NCBI RefSeq assembly: GCF_900176335.1
Contig: NZ_FWXW01000003.1
Coordinates: forward strand, 347,660-411,659
DNA: 64,000 bases
Source: Papillibacter cinnamivorans DSM 12816
GTDB taxonomy: Bacteria > Bacillota > Clostridia > Oscillospirales > Oscillospiraceae
Reading direction: 5' to 3'
Shown: piece by piece, positions 43,479 to 52,295 of the stretch
Layout of the letters: every line of letters begins with the position of its first letter
Position numbering within the stretch: the stretch's first letter is position 1
The notes under the pieces: generated by a model
Told to the model about the DNA's origin: nothing
Seen by the model: only the letters and a program-made list of their open reading frames with translations
Databases searched by the model: none
Translations under genes and position numbers: made by a program

Positions 43479-43622
43479 ACATACAGAAAGGGTAATATAC
43501 CTTTCCAAGGCGGAATTGCCTCCGGCGACCGGTGGCGACGCCGCTTGCCGCGGCTGCTCTGCGGCTGCGGCGCGTTCAATGGAAAGGACCGCAGGACAGA
43601 TTTCTGAAGGAGGTAAGGCATC

Positions 43623-44000
43623 ATGGCGTTTTTGGATAATTTCGGTAAAAAAATGTCTCAGGTCGCGCAGACCGCAATGGAAAAGTCAAAGGACCTGGCA
43701 GAAAACGCGAAGCTCAATCTGGCAATCGCCGCGGAAGAGCGGGAGATCGAGAAGGCATATAAGCAGATGGGCGAATGGTATTTCAACAACTACGGCGACA
43801 ACTGCGATCCCAGCCAGGCGGAGACGACCGCAAAAATCAAGGCGTCCCTTGCCAAGATTGAAGAGCTGCGGGCCCAGCTGGACGCGGAGGATGGCACTCC
43901 GGCGGCGGAAAAGACCGGGAAAACCTGTCCCACCTGCGGCGAAAAAGTGGAGGAAGATTCCAAATTCTGTCCGGCCTGCGGCGCACAGCTTCAGAAGTAA
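43623..44000 (+). CDS. Zinc-ribbon protein with coiled-coil N-terminus
   Basis: 125 residues, ribosome site AAGGAGG upstream. An amphipathic and charged helical region (about 10-90, with AAEEREIEKAYKQMGEWYF) is followed by a C-terminal double-Cys zinc ribbon: CPTCGEKVEEDSKFCPACGAQL. This is a common architecture in clostridia with no assigned function. It has its own promoter and terminator and is probably monocistronic. Confidence 0.8.
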   Translation: MAFLDNFGKKMSQVAQTAMEKSKDLAENAKLNLAIAAEEREIEKAYKQMGEWYFNNYGDNCDPSQAETTAKIKASLAKIEELRAQLDAEDGTPAAEKTGKTCPTCGEKVEEDSKFCPACGAQLQK

Positions 44001-44013
44001 CCTACCGGAAAAC

Positions 44014-44073
44014 CTCGGACTTTCCCGGCATTGCCGCTGCGGCGGATACCGGGAAGGTCCGTTTTTTATTGGG
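44014..44073 (+). terminator. Terminator of the zinc-ribbon gene
   Basis: Stem CGGACTTTCCCGG with CCGGGAAGGTCCG (one bulge), followed by TTTTTTATT, shortly after the stop at 44000. The loop contains a smaller GC hairpin. Confidence 0.8.
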
Positions 44074-44160
44074 ACGGATATGAGGGATGCCGGCGGGCCC
44101 GGTACAGATCCGTTGGGCAGCAGTCCCGCAGCCGGACGAACCTGGCAGAATATCCTTCGG

Positions 44161-44189
44161 TTGAGATTGTGCGGCGGGTATGTTAGAAT
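44161..44189 (+). promoter_or_regulatory. Sigma-A promoter of the adenosyltransferase operon
   Basis: TTGAGA (44161-44166) and TAGAAT (44184-44189) are 17 bases apart. The leader of about 110 bases shows no cobalamin riboswitch consensus that I can recognise. Confidence 0.6.
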
Positions 44190-44306
44190 CAGATACGAAC
44201 GCTTTCAAGCCGCGGCTGAGTACCGTTTGCGGGACTTTACCGAGGCTTCCCCCGGACGGTGCGGCCGGCGGGGAAAAGCCATTGTACCGGGAAGGGAGAA
44301 ACGAAG

Positions 44307-44834
44307 ATGGAAAAAGGGCTGGTCCATGTTTATTTCGGAGACGGAAAGGGAAAGACGACGGCCGCCCTGGGCCTGGGCCTGCGGGCCAGCGGAAGAGGGT
44401 ACCGGGTTCTTATGGTCCGGTTTTTAAAGGGACGGGACAGCGGGGAGATCCGGGCCGCGGAGAAGCTTCCCAATTTCCGGATACTTCCGGGACCTGAACG
44501 AATCCCTTTCTTTTACCGGATGAACGACGAGGAGCAGCGCAGCTACCGCACCCTTGCCAGGGCGATGTTTTCCGAAGCCTGCGACGCAGTGGAGAGCGGG
44601 GAGGCGGATCTGCTGATTCTCGACGAAATCCTGGATGCCATATCCAGCCGGATTCTGGAGACGGAGGAAGTGGCTGAATTTTTAAAGCACAAACCCCGGG
44701 AATTGGAGGTTGTCCTCACGGGGCGAAACCCGCCCCGCGAGATATCGGATTTGGCCGACTATATCACGGAAATGCGAAAGATACGCCATCCGTACGATTC
44801 GGGAATTACGGCCCGTCCGGGAATTGAAAAATGA
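44307..44834 (+). CDS. cobO: Cob(I)yrinic acid a,c-diamide adenosyltransferase (BtuR/CobO type)
   Basis: 175 residues from ATG 44307 (GGAAGGGAG upstream). Transfers adenosyl from ATP to cob(I)alamin or its precursors. P-loop GDGKGKTTAALGLGLRASG is near the N-terminus, VRFLKG follows, and the family motif LLILDEILDAIS comes near the middle. Ends GITARPGIEK, the usual RxGIE tail. It would supply adenosylcobalamin to the class II reductase. A TSCPD gene follows 13 bases after the stop. Confidence 0.93.
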   Translation: MEKGLVHVYFGDGKGKTTAALGLGLRASGRGYRVLMVRFLKGRDSGEIRAAEKLPNFRILPGPERIPFFYRMNDEEQRSYRTLARAMFSEACDAVESGEADLLILDEILDAISSRILETEEVAEFLKHKPRELEVVLTGRNPPREISDLADYITEMRKIRHPYDSGITARPGIEK

Positions 44835-44847
44835 AGGAGTTTAAGCC

Positions 44848-45117
44848 GTGACGTTTCATTACAAACCAAAGGGCGTATGTTCCAGAGAAATGATCCTGGA
44901 CGTGGAAGACGGTATTATCCGGGGAGTGACCATCCAGGGAGGATGTCCCGGCAACCTGCAGGGAATCTCCCGGCTCGTGGAAGGAATGGAAGTGGAAAAT
45001 GCCGTTTCAAAGCTTCAGGGAATCCGCTGCGGACGGAAGTCCACCTCCTGCCCCGACCAGCTGGCAAAGGCGCTGAAGGAACACTGCATGGAATCACCCC
45101 GGAAGGGTATTTTATAA
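44848..45117 (+). CDS. TSCPD-domain protein (TIGR03905-like)
   Basis: 89 residues from a GTG start with AAGGAG upstream. The whole protein is a TSCPD domain: GVCSREMILDVEDG, IQGGCPGNLQGISRLVEG, LQGIRCGRKSTSCPDQLAKAL. The same domain sits near the C-terminus of the class II reductase at 5271 (GMSCTSCPDG). Its role alone is unknown; co-transcription with an adenosyltransferase suggests a link to B12-dependent ribonucleotide reduction. Confidence 0.85.
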   Translation: MTFHYKPKGVCSREMILDVEDGIIRGVTIQGGCPGNLQGISRLVEGMEVENAVSKLQGIRCGRKSTSCPDQLAKALKEHCMESPRKGIL

Positions 45118-45188
45118 TCCGGGCAGTCCGTTTTGCAATGCCGGCCCCATTTCCGCCGAAACTGTTGCCGCAGAATGAAAAATAGCTC

Positions 45189-45218
45189 TTGCAACCGACC
45201 GGTGAGTTATACTATAAT
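45189..45218 (+). promoter_or_regulatory. Sigma-A promoter of atoDA
   Basis: TTGCAA (45189-45194) and TATAAT (45213-45218) are 18 bases apart. The start would leave a leader of about 210 bases before atoD. Confidence 0.6.
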
Positions 45219-45224
45219 GAATTC

Positions 45225-45375
45225 AATAATATTCATCTTAATTCCAGGAAGGAGGAACCGGCCCGCAAAGCACCGTCGAGGCTGTTTCATTATGAAACGG
45301 CCCGGCAATACCTCTGGCGAGTCAAAAGCGGCTGACAGATCAAAATCGGTCCAGCATTGCGCTGGGCCTTTTCAT
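45225..45375 (+). promoter_or_regulatory. Structured leader with terminator-like hairpin before atoD
   Basis: Contains a strong hairpin GGCTGTTTC/GAAACGGCC (45280-45302), then a GC hairpin GGTCCAGC/GCTGGGCC (45348-45368) followed by TTTT, ending about 60 bases before atoD. This looks like a transcription attenuator. It does not match any riboswitch class I can recognise, although GCCCGCAAAGC faintly recalls one segment of the c-di-GMP-I class. Confidence 0.5.
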
Positions 45376-45433
45376 GACCATTGGCAGCCAGAATCCAGTT
45401 CGGATCCCTAAATCACAAAAAGGAGTAGGATGT

Positions 45434-46081
45434 ATGAACAAGGTTATCAGCAAAGAAGCAGCGCTGGACAAAATTAAGGATGGACAAACCTTAATGATCG
45501 GCGGATTTGCGGCAGTGGGCACTCCCGCGTCCATCATCGCCGGAATCGTGGAACGGAAAATCGGGAATCTTACCATTATCGCCAACGACACGGGGTTCCC
45601 GGATAAGGGCATCGGCCTTCTGGTGGTTGCAAAGCTTGTCAAGAAAATGCATTGCTCCCATATCGGGACCAATCCTGAGACCATCCGGCAGTTCAACGCA
45701 GGGGAACTCGAAATCGAGTTCAATCCCCAGGGAACGCTGGCAGAGCGTATGCGTGCCGGCGGAGCGGGCATTGCCGGCTTCTATACCCCCACAGGCGTGG
45801 GCACCGTGATTGCGGATGGCAAGGAAACGAAGGATTTTAACGGCAAGACCTATCTTCTGGAAACCGCCCTGCATGCGGAGGTCTCCATTGTGAAGGCGCA
45901 TAAGGCGGATAAATTCGGGAATCTGGTCTTCCGCCGCACGGCCAAGAACTTCAATCCCCTTATTGCTACCGCCGGCGATATCGTAATCGCCGAGGTCGAG
46001 GAAATTGTTGAAATCGGCGACATCGATCCCGATGAAGTCATGCTGCCCGGCATCTATGTCGACTATATTGTGAAAGCGTAA
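45434..46081 (+). CDS. atoD: CoA-transferase subunit alpha (AtoD-like)
   Basis: 215 residues from ATG 45434 with AAAGGAGTAGG upstream. Subunit A of a heteromeric class I CoA-transferase that moves CoA between acetate/butyrate and acyl-CoAs such as acetoacetyl-CoA. Seen: [49 protein letters not shown] and [19 protein letters not shown]. Followed by the beta subunit after 14 bases. The pair is usual in butyrate-forming or amino-acid-fermenting clostridia. Precise acyl specificity cannot be read. Confidence 0.92.
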   Translation: MNKVISKEAALDKIKDGQTLMIGGFAAVGTPASIIAGIVERKIGNLTIIANDTGFPDKGIGLLVVAKLVKKMHCSHIGTNPETIRQFNAGELEIEFNPQGTLAERMRAGGAGIAGFYTPTGVGTVIADGKETKDFNGKTYLLETALHAEVSIVKAHKADKFGNLVFRRTAKNFNPLIATAGDIVIAEVEEIVEIGDIDPDEVMLPGIYVDYIVKA

Positions 46082-46095
46082 GGGAGGATACGGAA

Positions 46096-46752
46096 ATGGC
46101 TAATTCTCGTGATATTATCGCTAAAAATATTGCTCTCATGCTGAAGGACGGAGACCTCGTGAATCTTGGCATCGGCATCCCCACTCTGGTTTCCAACTTT
46201 CTTCCCGAAGGAGTCCACGTGACCCTCCACGGCGAGAACGGATGCACCGGCCTTGGCCCCGCTCCGAAGCCCGAGGACGCGGACCCCGATCTCTGCAACG
46301 CCGGCGGAGCCCCCGCAGCTCTCATTCCCGGCGGCGCCTGTTTCGACAGCGCCTGGTCTTTCGCCATCATCCGCGGCGGTCACCTGGACGCCACCGTTCT
46401 GGGCGGCATGGAGGTTGACGGAAAAGGCAACCTCGCCAACTGGATGGTTCCCGGCAAGCTGGTTGCCGGCATGGGCGGCGCCATGGACCTGGTTGCCGGC
46501 GCCAAGAAGGTCATTGTCGCCATGGAGCACGCGTCCAAGAACGGCGCTCCCAAGATCCTGAACAAATGCAGCCTGCCCCTGACCGGCGTGGGTGTTGTCA
46601 CCACCATCGTCACCGAGATGTGCGTTATCGACGTTTCCAAAGACGGCCTGGTGCTCAAGGCGATTGCCCCTGGCCTCACCGTAGAGGATGTCCAGAGCAA
46701 AACCGAACCCAAGCTGATCGTTCCCGCCAAAGTGGCGACCATGGCCGAATAA
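46096..46752 (+). CDS. atoA: CoA-transferase subunit beta (AtoA-like)
   Basis: 218 residues. Carries the catalytic Glu in [11 protein letters not shown] and the [27 protein letters not shown] region of the beta subunit, then [13 protein letters not shown]. Length typical. AtoD and AtoA together form the alpha-beta heterotetramer. Ends 15 bases before the third duplicated terminator hairpin, which is convergent with the htrA gene. Confidence 0.93.
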   Translation: MANSRDIIAKNIALMLKDGDLVNLGIGIPTLVSNFLPEGVHVTLHGENGCTGLGPAPKPEDADPDLCNAGGAPAALIPGGACFDSAWSFAIIRGGHLDATVLGGMEVDGKGNLANWMVPGKLVAGMGGAMDLVAGAKKVIVAMEHASKNGAPKILNKCSLPLTGVGVVTTIVTEMCVIDVSKDGLVLKAIAPGLTVEDVQSKTEPKLIVPAKVATMAE

Positions 46753-46766
46753 CAAAAAGAGATATC

Positions 46767-46797
46767 AAAAAGCGGGAGCTTTCAGCTCCCGCTTTTT
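46767..46797 (+). terminator. Left copy of duplicated atoA terminator hairpin
   Basis: Perfect hairpin AAAAAGCGGGAGCT with AGCTCCCGCTTTTT. The same sequence, shorter by one base on each side, lies at 47007-47035 beyond the repeat element. Confidence 0.85.
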
Positions 46798-47006
46798 GGT
46801 TTCCGTCGAAAAATCCTGTTTTTCGACGGAAACGGGGGTAGGATCGCGCCTTTGAAAAGGCGCGCAAAGTATGCCTTGCGAGAAGTGAATTCCCGCAGGA
46901 CATTGGGATCTTATTTTTTGCGGATTTCGGTCACGGGGCGCAACGCGAAATCCGCAAAAGCTTTTCGCCAGTGCGAAAAGGACGAGAGGTTTTTTGACAG
47001 ACTGCG
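46798..47006 (+). repeat. Terminator-associated structured repeat element, copy 3
   Basis: 209 bases, same orientation as the other copies. Ends are GTCGAAAAATCC (46805) and TTTTTTGAC near 46998, slightly degenerate. Its fourth stem reads TTGCGGATTTCG/CGAAATCCGCAA, where copy 2 has TTGGATTTCG/CGAAATCCAA; both arms changed together. Bounded on each side by the same 29-base hairpin. Confidence 0.8.
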
Positions 47007-47035
47007 AAAAGCGGGAGCTTTCAGCTCCCGCTTTT
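47007..47035. terminator. Right copy of duplicated atoA terminator hairpin
   Basis: Same hairpin as 46767-46797, followed by TCTTTTTGC on the plus strand and about 50 bases from the stop of the convergent htrA gene. Confidence 0.8.
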
Positions 47036-47088
47036 CTTTTTGCAGAAATATGTGATTTTATTGACTGCGGGAAAGATATAACCGTTCT

Positions 47089-48483
47089 TCATGAAAGATC
47101 GGAGGCATCCATTAAGACGATCTCGAAATCCAGATATTTTCCGTTTCGGTAGACCGTGACGGAAATTGTGTCTCCCACGCCGCAGTCCTCTTTTGCCGCG
47201 TACAGGTCATCCACCGACTGGATCTCCACCCCGTTCACCACGGTTATGATATCCCCCTGCCGCATACCGGCTTTATAGGCATTGGAGCGGGTATCCACCG
47301 ATTCCACGTACGCTCCGCGGACATTTTTATAGAAGGCCGCCGCCGTGTCCGATAAATCCGAAACGGTGATTCCGATGGCGGAACGGCCGGAAATGTACCC
47401 CTTGGCAATGAGCTCGTCGATAATCGGCTTGGCGGAGCTGATGGGGATGGCGAATCCCAGTCCTTCTATCGTGGAGGAGTAGGAGCTCATTTTTATGGTG
47501 TTGATTCCGATGATCTGGCCATAAACGTTGATGAGAGGTCCTCCGGAGTTGCCGCTGTTGAGAGCTGCGTTGGTCTGAAGCAGCGTCATGGTCCGGCCGT
47601 CCACATAGATGTCCCGGTTGATGGCGGATATGATTCCGTCCGTCAGGGTGCCCTTCAGCTCAACTCCCAGAGGATTGCCGATGGCGTACACCGAATCCCC
47701 CACCACCAGGGCACCGGAATCTCCAAACTTCGCGGCGGGAAGATTTTCCGAATCGATCTTCAAAACGGCCAGATCGGTCTGCGCGTCGCCTCCCACCAGC
47801 TTGGCGTCGAATTCCTCGTCGTCCTGCAGGGTGACGGTGACGGCGCTGCTGCCTTCAATCACATGATAATTGGTGATGACGTATCCGTCGGCAGACATGA
47901 TGATGCCGGTTCCGTAAGCCGTGGCGTCCGGCAACGTCCCCATAATGCTGACGACGGAGGGACTCACCTCCCGGTAAACGTCCTGGATTGTCAAGGCTTT
48001 GCCCGGCGGCGAGGAGATAGTCAAAGTGGTTCCGTCTCCAACGGGAGCCCGCTCCACCGTTGTCTGGCCCGTAGTTTCTTCCTGCTGTCCGGAGGAGGGC
48101 GAGGTGACAAAGGGAAGGGAGGGAAGCGAACCGTAAGGCTGCCAGGGTGTACCGTTTACCAAAGAATAGCGAATGAAAACGGAAATTCCGACAATCAAAA
48201 GGACGGCTATGATCAGAAACAGAGGGCCGCTGCGCTTTCTCCGTCTTGAACGATAGGGCGCTTCCTCCCAGGGTGTTCTGTTGTCCGGTTCCGGCGAAGG
48301 CTGCCGCTGATACCGGGATTCCCAGGCGGAGTACTGGCGCTCGTCCCGCGCATCGGTGTGCCCGGTCCGGCCGGATTCCGCCCGGTAGTCAGACACGGAG
48401 GTCTTCTCCGGGGTCCCTTCGGTTTCCCCGGAGCGTTCTTCCTTTTTACCGGTGCCGCCGATCTCTTCTTCCCACATGGGCAT
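47089..48483 (-). CDS. htrA: HtrA/DegP-like membrane serine protease with PDZ domain
   Basis: 464 residues. A long charged cytosolic N-terminus (about 95 residues, Glu/Arg/Pro-rich) precedes one membrane helix (FLIIAVLLIVGISVFI), then a Ser/Thr-rich linker. The trypsin-like domain has the triad His in ITNYHVIEG, Asp in TDLAVLKID and Ser in NSGNSGGPLIN. One PDZ domain closes the protein (MRQGDIITVVNGVEIQSVDD). It degrades misfolded proteins outside the membrane. Third gene of a regulator-kinase-htrA operon, like the Bacillus CssRS secretion-stress regulon. Confidence 0.93.
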   Translation of the reverse strand: MPMWEEEIGGTGKKEERSGETEGTPEKTSVSDYRAESGRTGHTDARDERQYSAWESRYQRQPSPEPDNRTPWEEAPYRSRRRKRSGPLFLIIAVLLIVGISVFIRYSLVNGTPWQPYGSLPSLPFVTSPSSGQQEETTGQTTVERAPVGDGTTLTISSPPGKALTIQDVYREVSPSVVSIMGTLPDATAYGTGIIMSADGYVITNYHVIEGSSAVTVTLQDDEEFDAKLVGGDAQTDLAVLKIDSENLPAAKFGDSGALVVGDSVYAIGNPLGVELKGTLTDGIISAINRDIYVDGRTMTLLQTNAALNSGNSGGPLINVYGQIIGINTIKMSSYSSTIEGLGFAIPISSAKPIIDELIAKGYISGRSAIGITVSDLSDTAAAFYKNVRGAYVESVDTRSNAYKAGMRQGDIITVVNGVEIQSVDDLYAAKEDCGVGDTISVTVYRNGKYLDFEIVLMDASDLS

Positions 48484-48517
48484 GTTCCTCCTGGCAGATG
48501 GAATACGGACTGATACG

Positions 48518-49942
48518 TTATTTTGCCATGGTCAGCGAAAAGGTAAACTCGGTCAGCCCGTCTTTGCTGGTTACGGTTATGTCCTCGTGATGCCGGTTCA
48601 GGATGGTTTTTACGATATACAGGCCCAGACCCACTCCGTCCCGGTCCACGCTGCGGGAATGATCCGTCTTGTGAAATCTCTCAAAGAGAAGGGGAAGCTC
48701 TCCGGGGGGGATTACCTCTCCCCTGTTGCTTACGGATACGTATGCCTTCCCGCCTTTTTTCTGAAGGGTAAGTCCCAGAGTGGTGCCGCCTGCCGCGAAT
48801 TTCACGGCGTTGTCCAGGAGATTGTATACCACCTGGGTGATCATGTCCCGGTCGCCCAATACGTTTACGGGCTCTTCCGGCAGCTGCGTATCCACGTCCA
48901 GGTGCCGTCCGTTGATCTTGTGCTCCATGCTTACAAGGACGCGGCGGAGGACCTCAGACAGATCGAAACGCTCTTTCATCTGCAGCGGCTCTCCGGACTG
49001 AAGCTGCGACACGTCCAGCATCCGGCGGACCAGGCGGGAGAGCCGGCGGGTCTCGTCTGAAATGATCTGCAGATATTCCCGCTCCTTATCGGGCGGAATG
49101 GTGCCGTCCAGAATCCCGTCGGTGTATCCGGCAATCGTGGTCATTGGGGTTTTCAGCTCGTGGGAGATGTTGGCGATGAACTCGCGCCGCCGCTGCTCCA
49201 CCTGCTCCAGCGACTCGGCCATGGCGTTGAAGGCGACGGCCAGCTCCCCTATTTCGTCGACCCGCCCGTCGGTGGGGACCCGAATGTCAAACTGCCCCCG
49301 GGCAAACCGTCCGGTGGCCTCCGCCATAACCTTCAGCGGGCGCGTCAGCCGGTGGGATGCAACGGAGCTGCTGGCAAAGGCCAGAGCCAGGACTACGAGA
49401 GCGGTAAAAAGGAAAATGCTCACAAAGGCCCGCCACATTCCGGTTAAAGCCGAGGTGTCCGCGGCATTGAAAACCACGCCCAGGGTCTGCCCCGTACTGG
49501 CACTTTGAACCGGGACGCCGACCACCGACCGGTTTTTGGAGAAAACCTCACCCAGAGTGCTCATGGCGGAGTATTGTCCTTTGGACATCACTTCGCTTAT
49601 GATCCAGGAGGGCACGTCGCCTGAAAAAGTCTGGGGCTGCCGGTTTCCGCTGGAGCCGAAGAGGATGCTCCCGCCCGTGGTGCATACCAGAAAATCGGAA
49701 TCGGAAATGGTGGAAGCGAAGGTGATCAGGACCTGCAGATTGTAAGCCTGAACCGGGTCGCCGGAGGTAAAATAATTCGCCGAGAGCAGCGCCATCGTTT
49801 CGGCGTTTTTGATCATGCTCTTCTGCTTTTCCCGGATGGTGTAGTTGTAGCTGATGGCGAGAAAGGCGGCGCCCAAGAGCAGCAGCGTGAGCAAGACCAT
49901 CCCCGCGGTCAGAGCAAATTGGCGTTTATACAGGCTGTTCAT
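48518..49942 (-). CDS. Membrane sensor histidine kinase (htrA operon)
   Basis: 474 residues. Two membrane helices (about 10-32 and 170-190) flank an extracytoplasmic sensor domain; then HAMP, HisKA with phospho-His in IANISHELKTPMTTIAG, and HATPase with VYNLLDNAVKFA, LLFERFHKTDHSRSVDRDG and VGLGLYIVKT. Lies 44 bases after its response regulator and 34 bases before htrA. Context suggests sensing of envelope protein stress, by analogy with CssS; this is inference. Confidence 0.92.
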   Translation of the reverse strand: MNSLYKRQFALTAGMVLLTLLLLGAAFLAISYNYTIREKQKSMIKNAETMALLSANYFTSGDPVQAYNLQVLITFASTISDSDFLVCTTGGSILFGSSGNRQPQTFSGDVPSWIISEVMSKGQYSAMSTLGEVFSKNRSVVGVPVQSASTGQTLGVVFNAADTSALTGMWRAFVSIFLFTALVVLALAFASSSVASHRLTRPLKVMAEATGRFARGQFDIRVPTDGRVDEIGELAVAFNAMAESLEQVEQRRREFIANISHELKTPMTTIAGYTDGILDGTIPPDKEREYLQIISDETRRLSRLVRRMLDVSQLQSGEPLQMKERFDLSEVLRRVLVSMEHKINGRHLDVDTQLPEEPVNVLGDRDMITQVVYNLLDNAVKFAAGGTTLGLTLQKKGGKAYVSVSNRGEVIPPGELPLLFERFHKTDHSRSVDRDGVGLGLYIVKTILNRHHEDITVTSKDGLTEFTFSLTMAK

Positions 49943-49986
49943 GGGTTACCATCCTGTCTTTATCCGTCTGCACCGTGCAGGCAGTA

Positions 49987-50667
49987 TTACTGAACTTCGA
50001 ATTTATATCCAACACCCCATACGGTTTTCAGGGCCCACTGGGAACTGATGTTCTCCAGCTTTTCCCTGAGTCTTTTGATATGAACGTCAATGGTCCGGGA
50101 ATCGCCGAAATAGTCAAAACCCCAGACTTCATCCAGGAGCTGATTCCTTGTGTATACGCGGTTGGGCGAAGAGGCCAGATGATACAGAAGCTCCAGTTCC
50201 TTGGGAGGTGTGTCCACCCGCTGACCGTCCACCAGAAGCTCGTAGGAATCCAGATTGATCACCAGCTTGTCGAAAACCAGTTTTTTCTGAGTGGTTTCCG
50301 GCAGCTCGGTACGGCGGAGCACGGCGTTGATCCGGGCCAGAACTTCCTTCATTTCAAAGGGCTTTACAATGTAGTCGTCGGCTCCCATTTCCAGGCCGGA
50401 AACCCGGTCGAACACCTCGCCCCGGGCGGTGAGCATGATAATAGGGACCCGGGAGGTCTCCCGGATTTTGGAGCAGACGGACCAGCCGTCCATCACGGGA
50501 AGCATGATATCCAGCAGAATGAGGTCGGGAGCTTCCCTTTTGAACTCCTCCAGGGCCTTTCCCCCGTCTCCTGCAATCCGGACGGTATATCCTTCCTTTT
50601 CCAAATACATGCGCAGAAGATCGGCAATATTACTGTCGTCTTCCACCACCAATACGTTTCGACCCAT
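49987..50667 (-). CDS. OmpR-family response regulator (htrA operon)
   Basis: 226 residues. Receiver with VVEDD, phospho-Asp in LILLDIMLPVMDG, Thr in IIMLTARGE and Lys in IVKPFEM; winged-helix domain with LTPKELELL-type sequence (PPKELELLYHLA), GFDYFGDSRTIDVHIKRLREKLE and GVGYKFEV. First gene of a three-gene operon with a sensor kinase and htrA, so it likely controls htrA. Ribosome site GGAGGG is close to the ATG. Confidence 0.93.
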   Translation of the reverse strand: MGRNVLVVEDDSNIADLLRMYLEKEGYTVRIAGDGGKALEEFKREAPDLILLDIMLPVMDGWSVCSKIRETSRVPIIMLTARGEVFDRVSGLEMGADDYIVKPFEMKEVLARINAVLRRTELPETTQKKLVFDKLVINLDSYELLVDGQRVDTPPKELELLYHLASSPNRVYTRNQLLDEVWGFDYFGDSRTIDVHIKRLREKLENISSQWALKTVWGVGYKFEVQ

Positions 50668-50835
50668 TTCATTCCCTCCGGTTTCTATCGTTTGCCGGAA
50701 ACGCAGTTCTGTCCGACACTGTAAAAATGCAATATTTACGGTTTCAATCTCTATTATATCCCGGGTTTTCGCCCGAGGATGAACAATTTGTAAAAAATGA
50801 CGAAAAGCATGGCCCGGGGGGGAAACAGGCGCATT

Positions 50836-51963
50836 TTACCGGTATTCCGCCTCGGAAACGGGCCTTACGCTGTATCCGTCCTCTTTCAGGGCGGAGAGCA
50901 GCCGGGTCATCGCCCCGGCGGTAATTTCCCCGTCGGCCAGCCGGACCCAGGCGGTACCCGCTTTGGAAATTTTGCTCATGGCGTTGATTGCCGTGCTTTT
51001 TGAGGTCGCCCCGTCGTATTCCGCGTTGATGGACCAGCTCCAGCAGCAATACCCGTTCTGAGTCAGCAGCTGATACTGCTCGGAGGTGAGGTTCGGAACC
51101 GATACAATGCGGGTCTGGAGGCAGCCGGTTTCCCTGAGCCTACGGTTTCCCTCCTCAAAGCCGTCTAAAAGCGCCTGAGCCGTGCTGTCCTCGCTTCCGG
51201 ACAGGCCGATGGAATGACCGGAACCGACGATCCGCCGGATCAGGTCGTCCGCGCCGTCCAGCTGGTCCGGAGAGAAAAAGAAGATTGCTTTATATCCGTA
51301 CTCGTCCAGCTTGTCCAGAATTGCCTCCGTACTTGCGGTGGGGCAGCCGTCAAAGGCCAAATAAACCCGTACGTTTTCCTTTCCGCTTCCCCCGGAAGGA
51401 GTGGGAGTGGGCGTAACCACCGGAGAGGAAATTTCCGGCGAGGGCTGCGTGCTCATGTACTGGTTGAGCCGGTACTGCATCAGCTGGGCCGCGGCGTCGG
51501 CAAAGATGGAGTCGCTGAGGACCGCTTTTGAGTTTTTGATCCGGATGATGGGGGAAAGATCGCTCTTGATATAGGAGTAAGTAAGATCAAAAAAGGAGCA
51601 GACGAAGGAGATCGGAATATAAGCCTTTCCGTTGCGCGTGATGGTCCGGTAGGAATAGGTCGCGCCGTCCTGGTCGTAGCAGGTCCCGGAGTTCATTTCA
51701 AAGGTGAGGGTTTTCTTTATGTTATAAAGAGTGAGGGTTTTTTCGGTGGTATTCTGAGCGTAAAAAACCCCAAGATTGGTCCCGCTAAAAACGGTACAGG
51801 GAACGTAGGAAAGTCCTCCCGACCAGAAGGGCATAGTCTCGTCGTTCAAGTCCAGAAACGCATCGTTCACGGCGGTAAAATAAACGTCGTTGACAGCATT
51901 CACCCGGGGAATTACGGAAATAAGCAGTACAAGAACCATCCCGAAGACCAGTATCCGCTTCAA
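50836..51963 (-). CDS. Secreted polysaccharide-deacetylase-like protein with degenerate active site
   Basis: 375 residues from TTG 51963, where GGAGGTGG is six bases upstream; the open frame continues into a repeat and is not used there. A signal peptide ends near PRVNA. A copper amine oxidase N-like domain lies at about 25-160, a Ser/Thr/Pro linker near 180-195, then a NodB-type deacetylase domain. The metal motif TFDDGP is altered to AFDGCP, and the His motif is HSIGLSGSE rather than HxxxH, so catalysis is doubtful. Possibly a binding pseudo-enzyme of the cell wall. Confidence 0.75.
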   Translation of the reverse strand: MKRILVFGMVLVLLISVIPRVNAVNDVYFTAVNDAFLDLNDETMPFWSGGLSYVPCTVFSGTNLGVFYAQNTTEKTLTLYNIKKTLTFEMNSGTCYDQDGATYSYRTITRNGKAYIPISFVCSFFDLTYSYIKSDLSPIIRIKNSKAVLSDSIFADAAAQLMQYRLNQYMSTQPSPEISSPVVTPTPTPSGGSGKENVRVYLAFDGCPTASTEAILDKLDEYGYKAIFFFSPDQLDGADDLIRRIVGSGHSIGLSGSEDSTAQALLDGFEEGNRRLRETGCLQTRIVSVPNLTSEQYQLLTQNGYCCWSWSINAEYDGATSKSTAINAMSKISKAGTAWVRLADGEITAGAMTRLLSALKEDGYSVRPVSEAEYR

Positions 51964-52024
51964 ACGACCACCTCCCGCCGCGCATCGGCTTTGATTTTCG
52001 CATGTGTCCCCGGAGAAGGCACAC

Positions 52025-52219
52025 GGCATCGATTGCGGTTCTGTCCGAAGGACGGGAGCAAACCGCGCCATCCACCCGGTATAATAACCGCTTTGCGGCT
52101 GTCGTACCACAAACGCGAAGCGTTTCGTGGTACATGGCATCGATTGCGGTTCTGTCCGAAGGACGGGAGCAAACCGCGCCATCCACCCGGTATAATAACC
52201 GCTTTGCGGCTATTATACC
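52025..52219. repeat. Tandem 76-base repeat with nested hairpins
   Basis: Two near-identical 76-base copies (52025-52100 and 52136-52211) start GGCATCGATTGCGG and end CGCTTTGCGGCT, 111 bases apart. Each can fold into a nested stem (GCGGTT/AACCGC around GTCC/GGAC, extended by GGC/GCC). Between them is a palindrome with arms GTACCAC and GTGGTAC (52104-52133). After the second copy GGTATAATA pairs with TATTATACC (52189-52219). It lies just upstream of the deacetylase-like gene on the minus strand. Not coding. Confidence 0.75.
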
Positions 52220-52254
52220 TTGAATTTGAAGAGTCTGCAAGTGCGCCGCTTTTA

Positions 52255-52295
52255 AAGCGAAGCAGCCGATAAAAACCACCCGCCTGGGCAGGTGG
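52255..52295 (+). repeat. Left flank duplicate of repeat copy 4
   Basis: About 41 bases starting AAGCGAAGCAGCCGATAAAA and ending GGTGG, repeated at 52497-52537. It holds only the left arm and part of the loop of the long hairpin that is complete in the right copy. Confidence 0.7.

Noticed and set aside
44190..44306. Cobalamin riboswitch before the adenosyltransferase gene
   Set aside because: No B12-box-like sequence or matching fold seen in the short leader.
45241..45375. c-di-GMP-I riboswitch in the atoD leader
   Set aside because: Only a short GCAAAGC segment matches; the rest of the conserved core is absent.
51964..52182. Upstream extension of the deacetylase-like frame into the 76-base repeats
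   Set aside because: The extra 73 codons are translated repeat sequence (MARFAPVLRTEPQ appears twice), while a perfect GGAGGTGG site serves the TTG at 51963.
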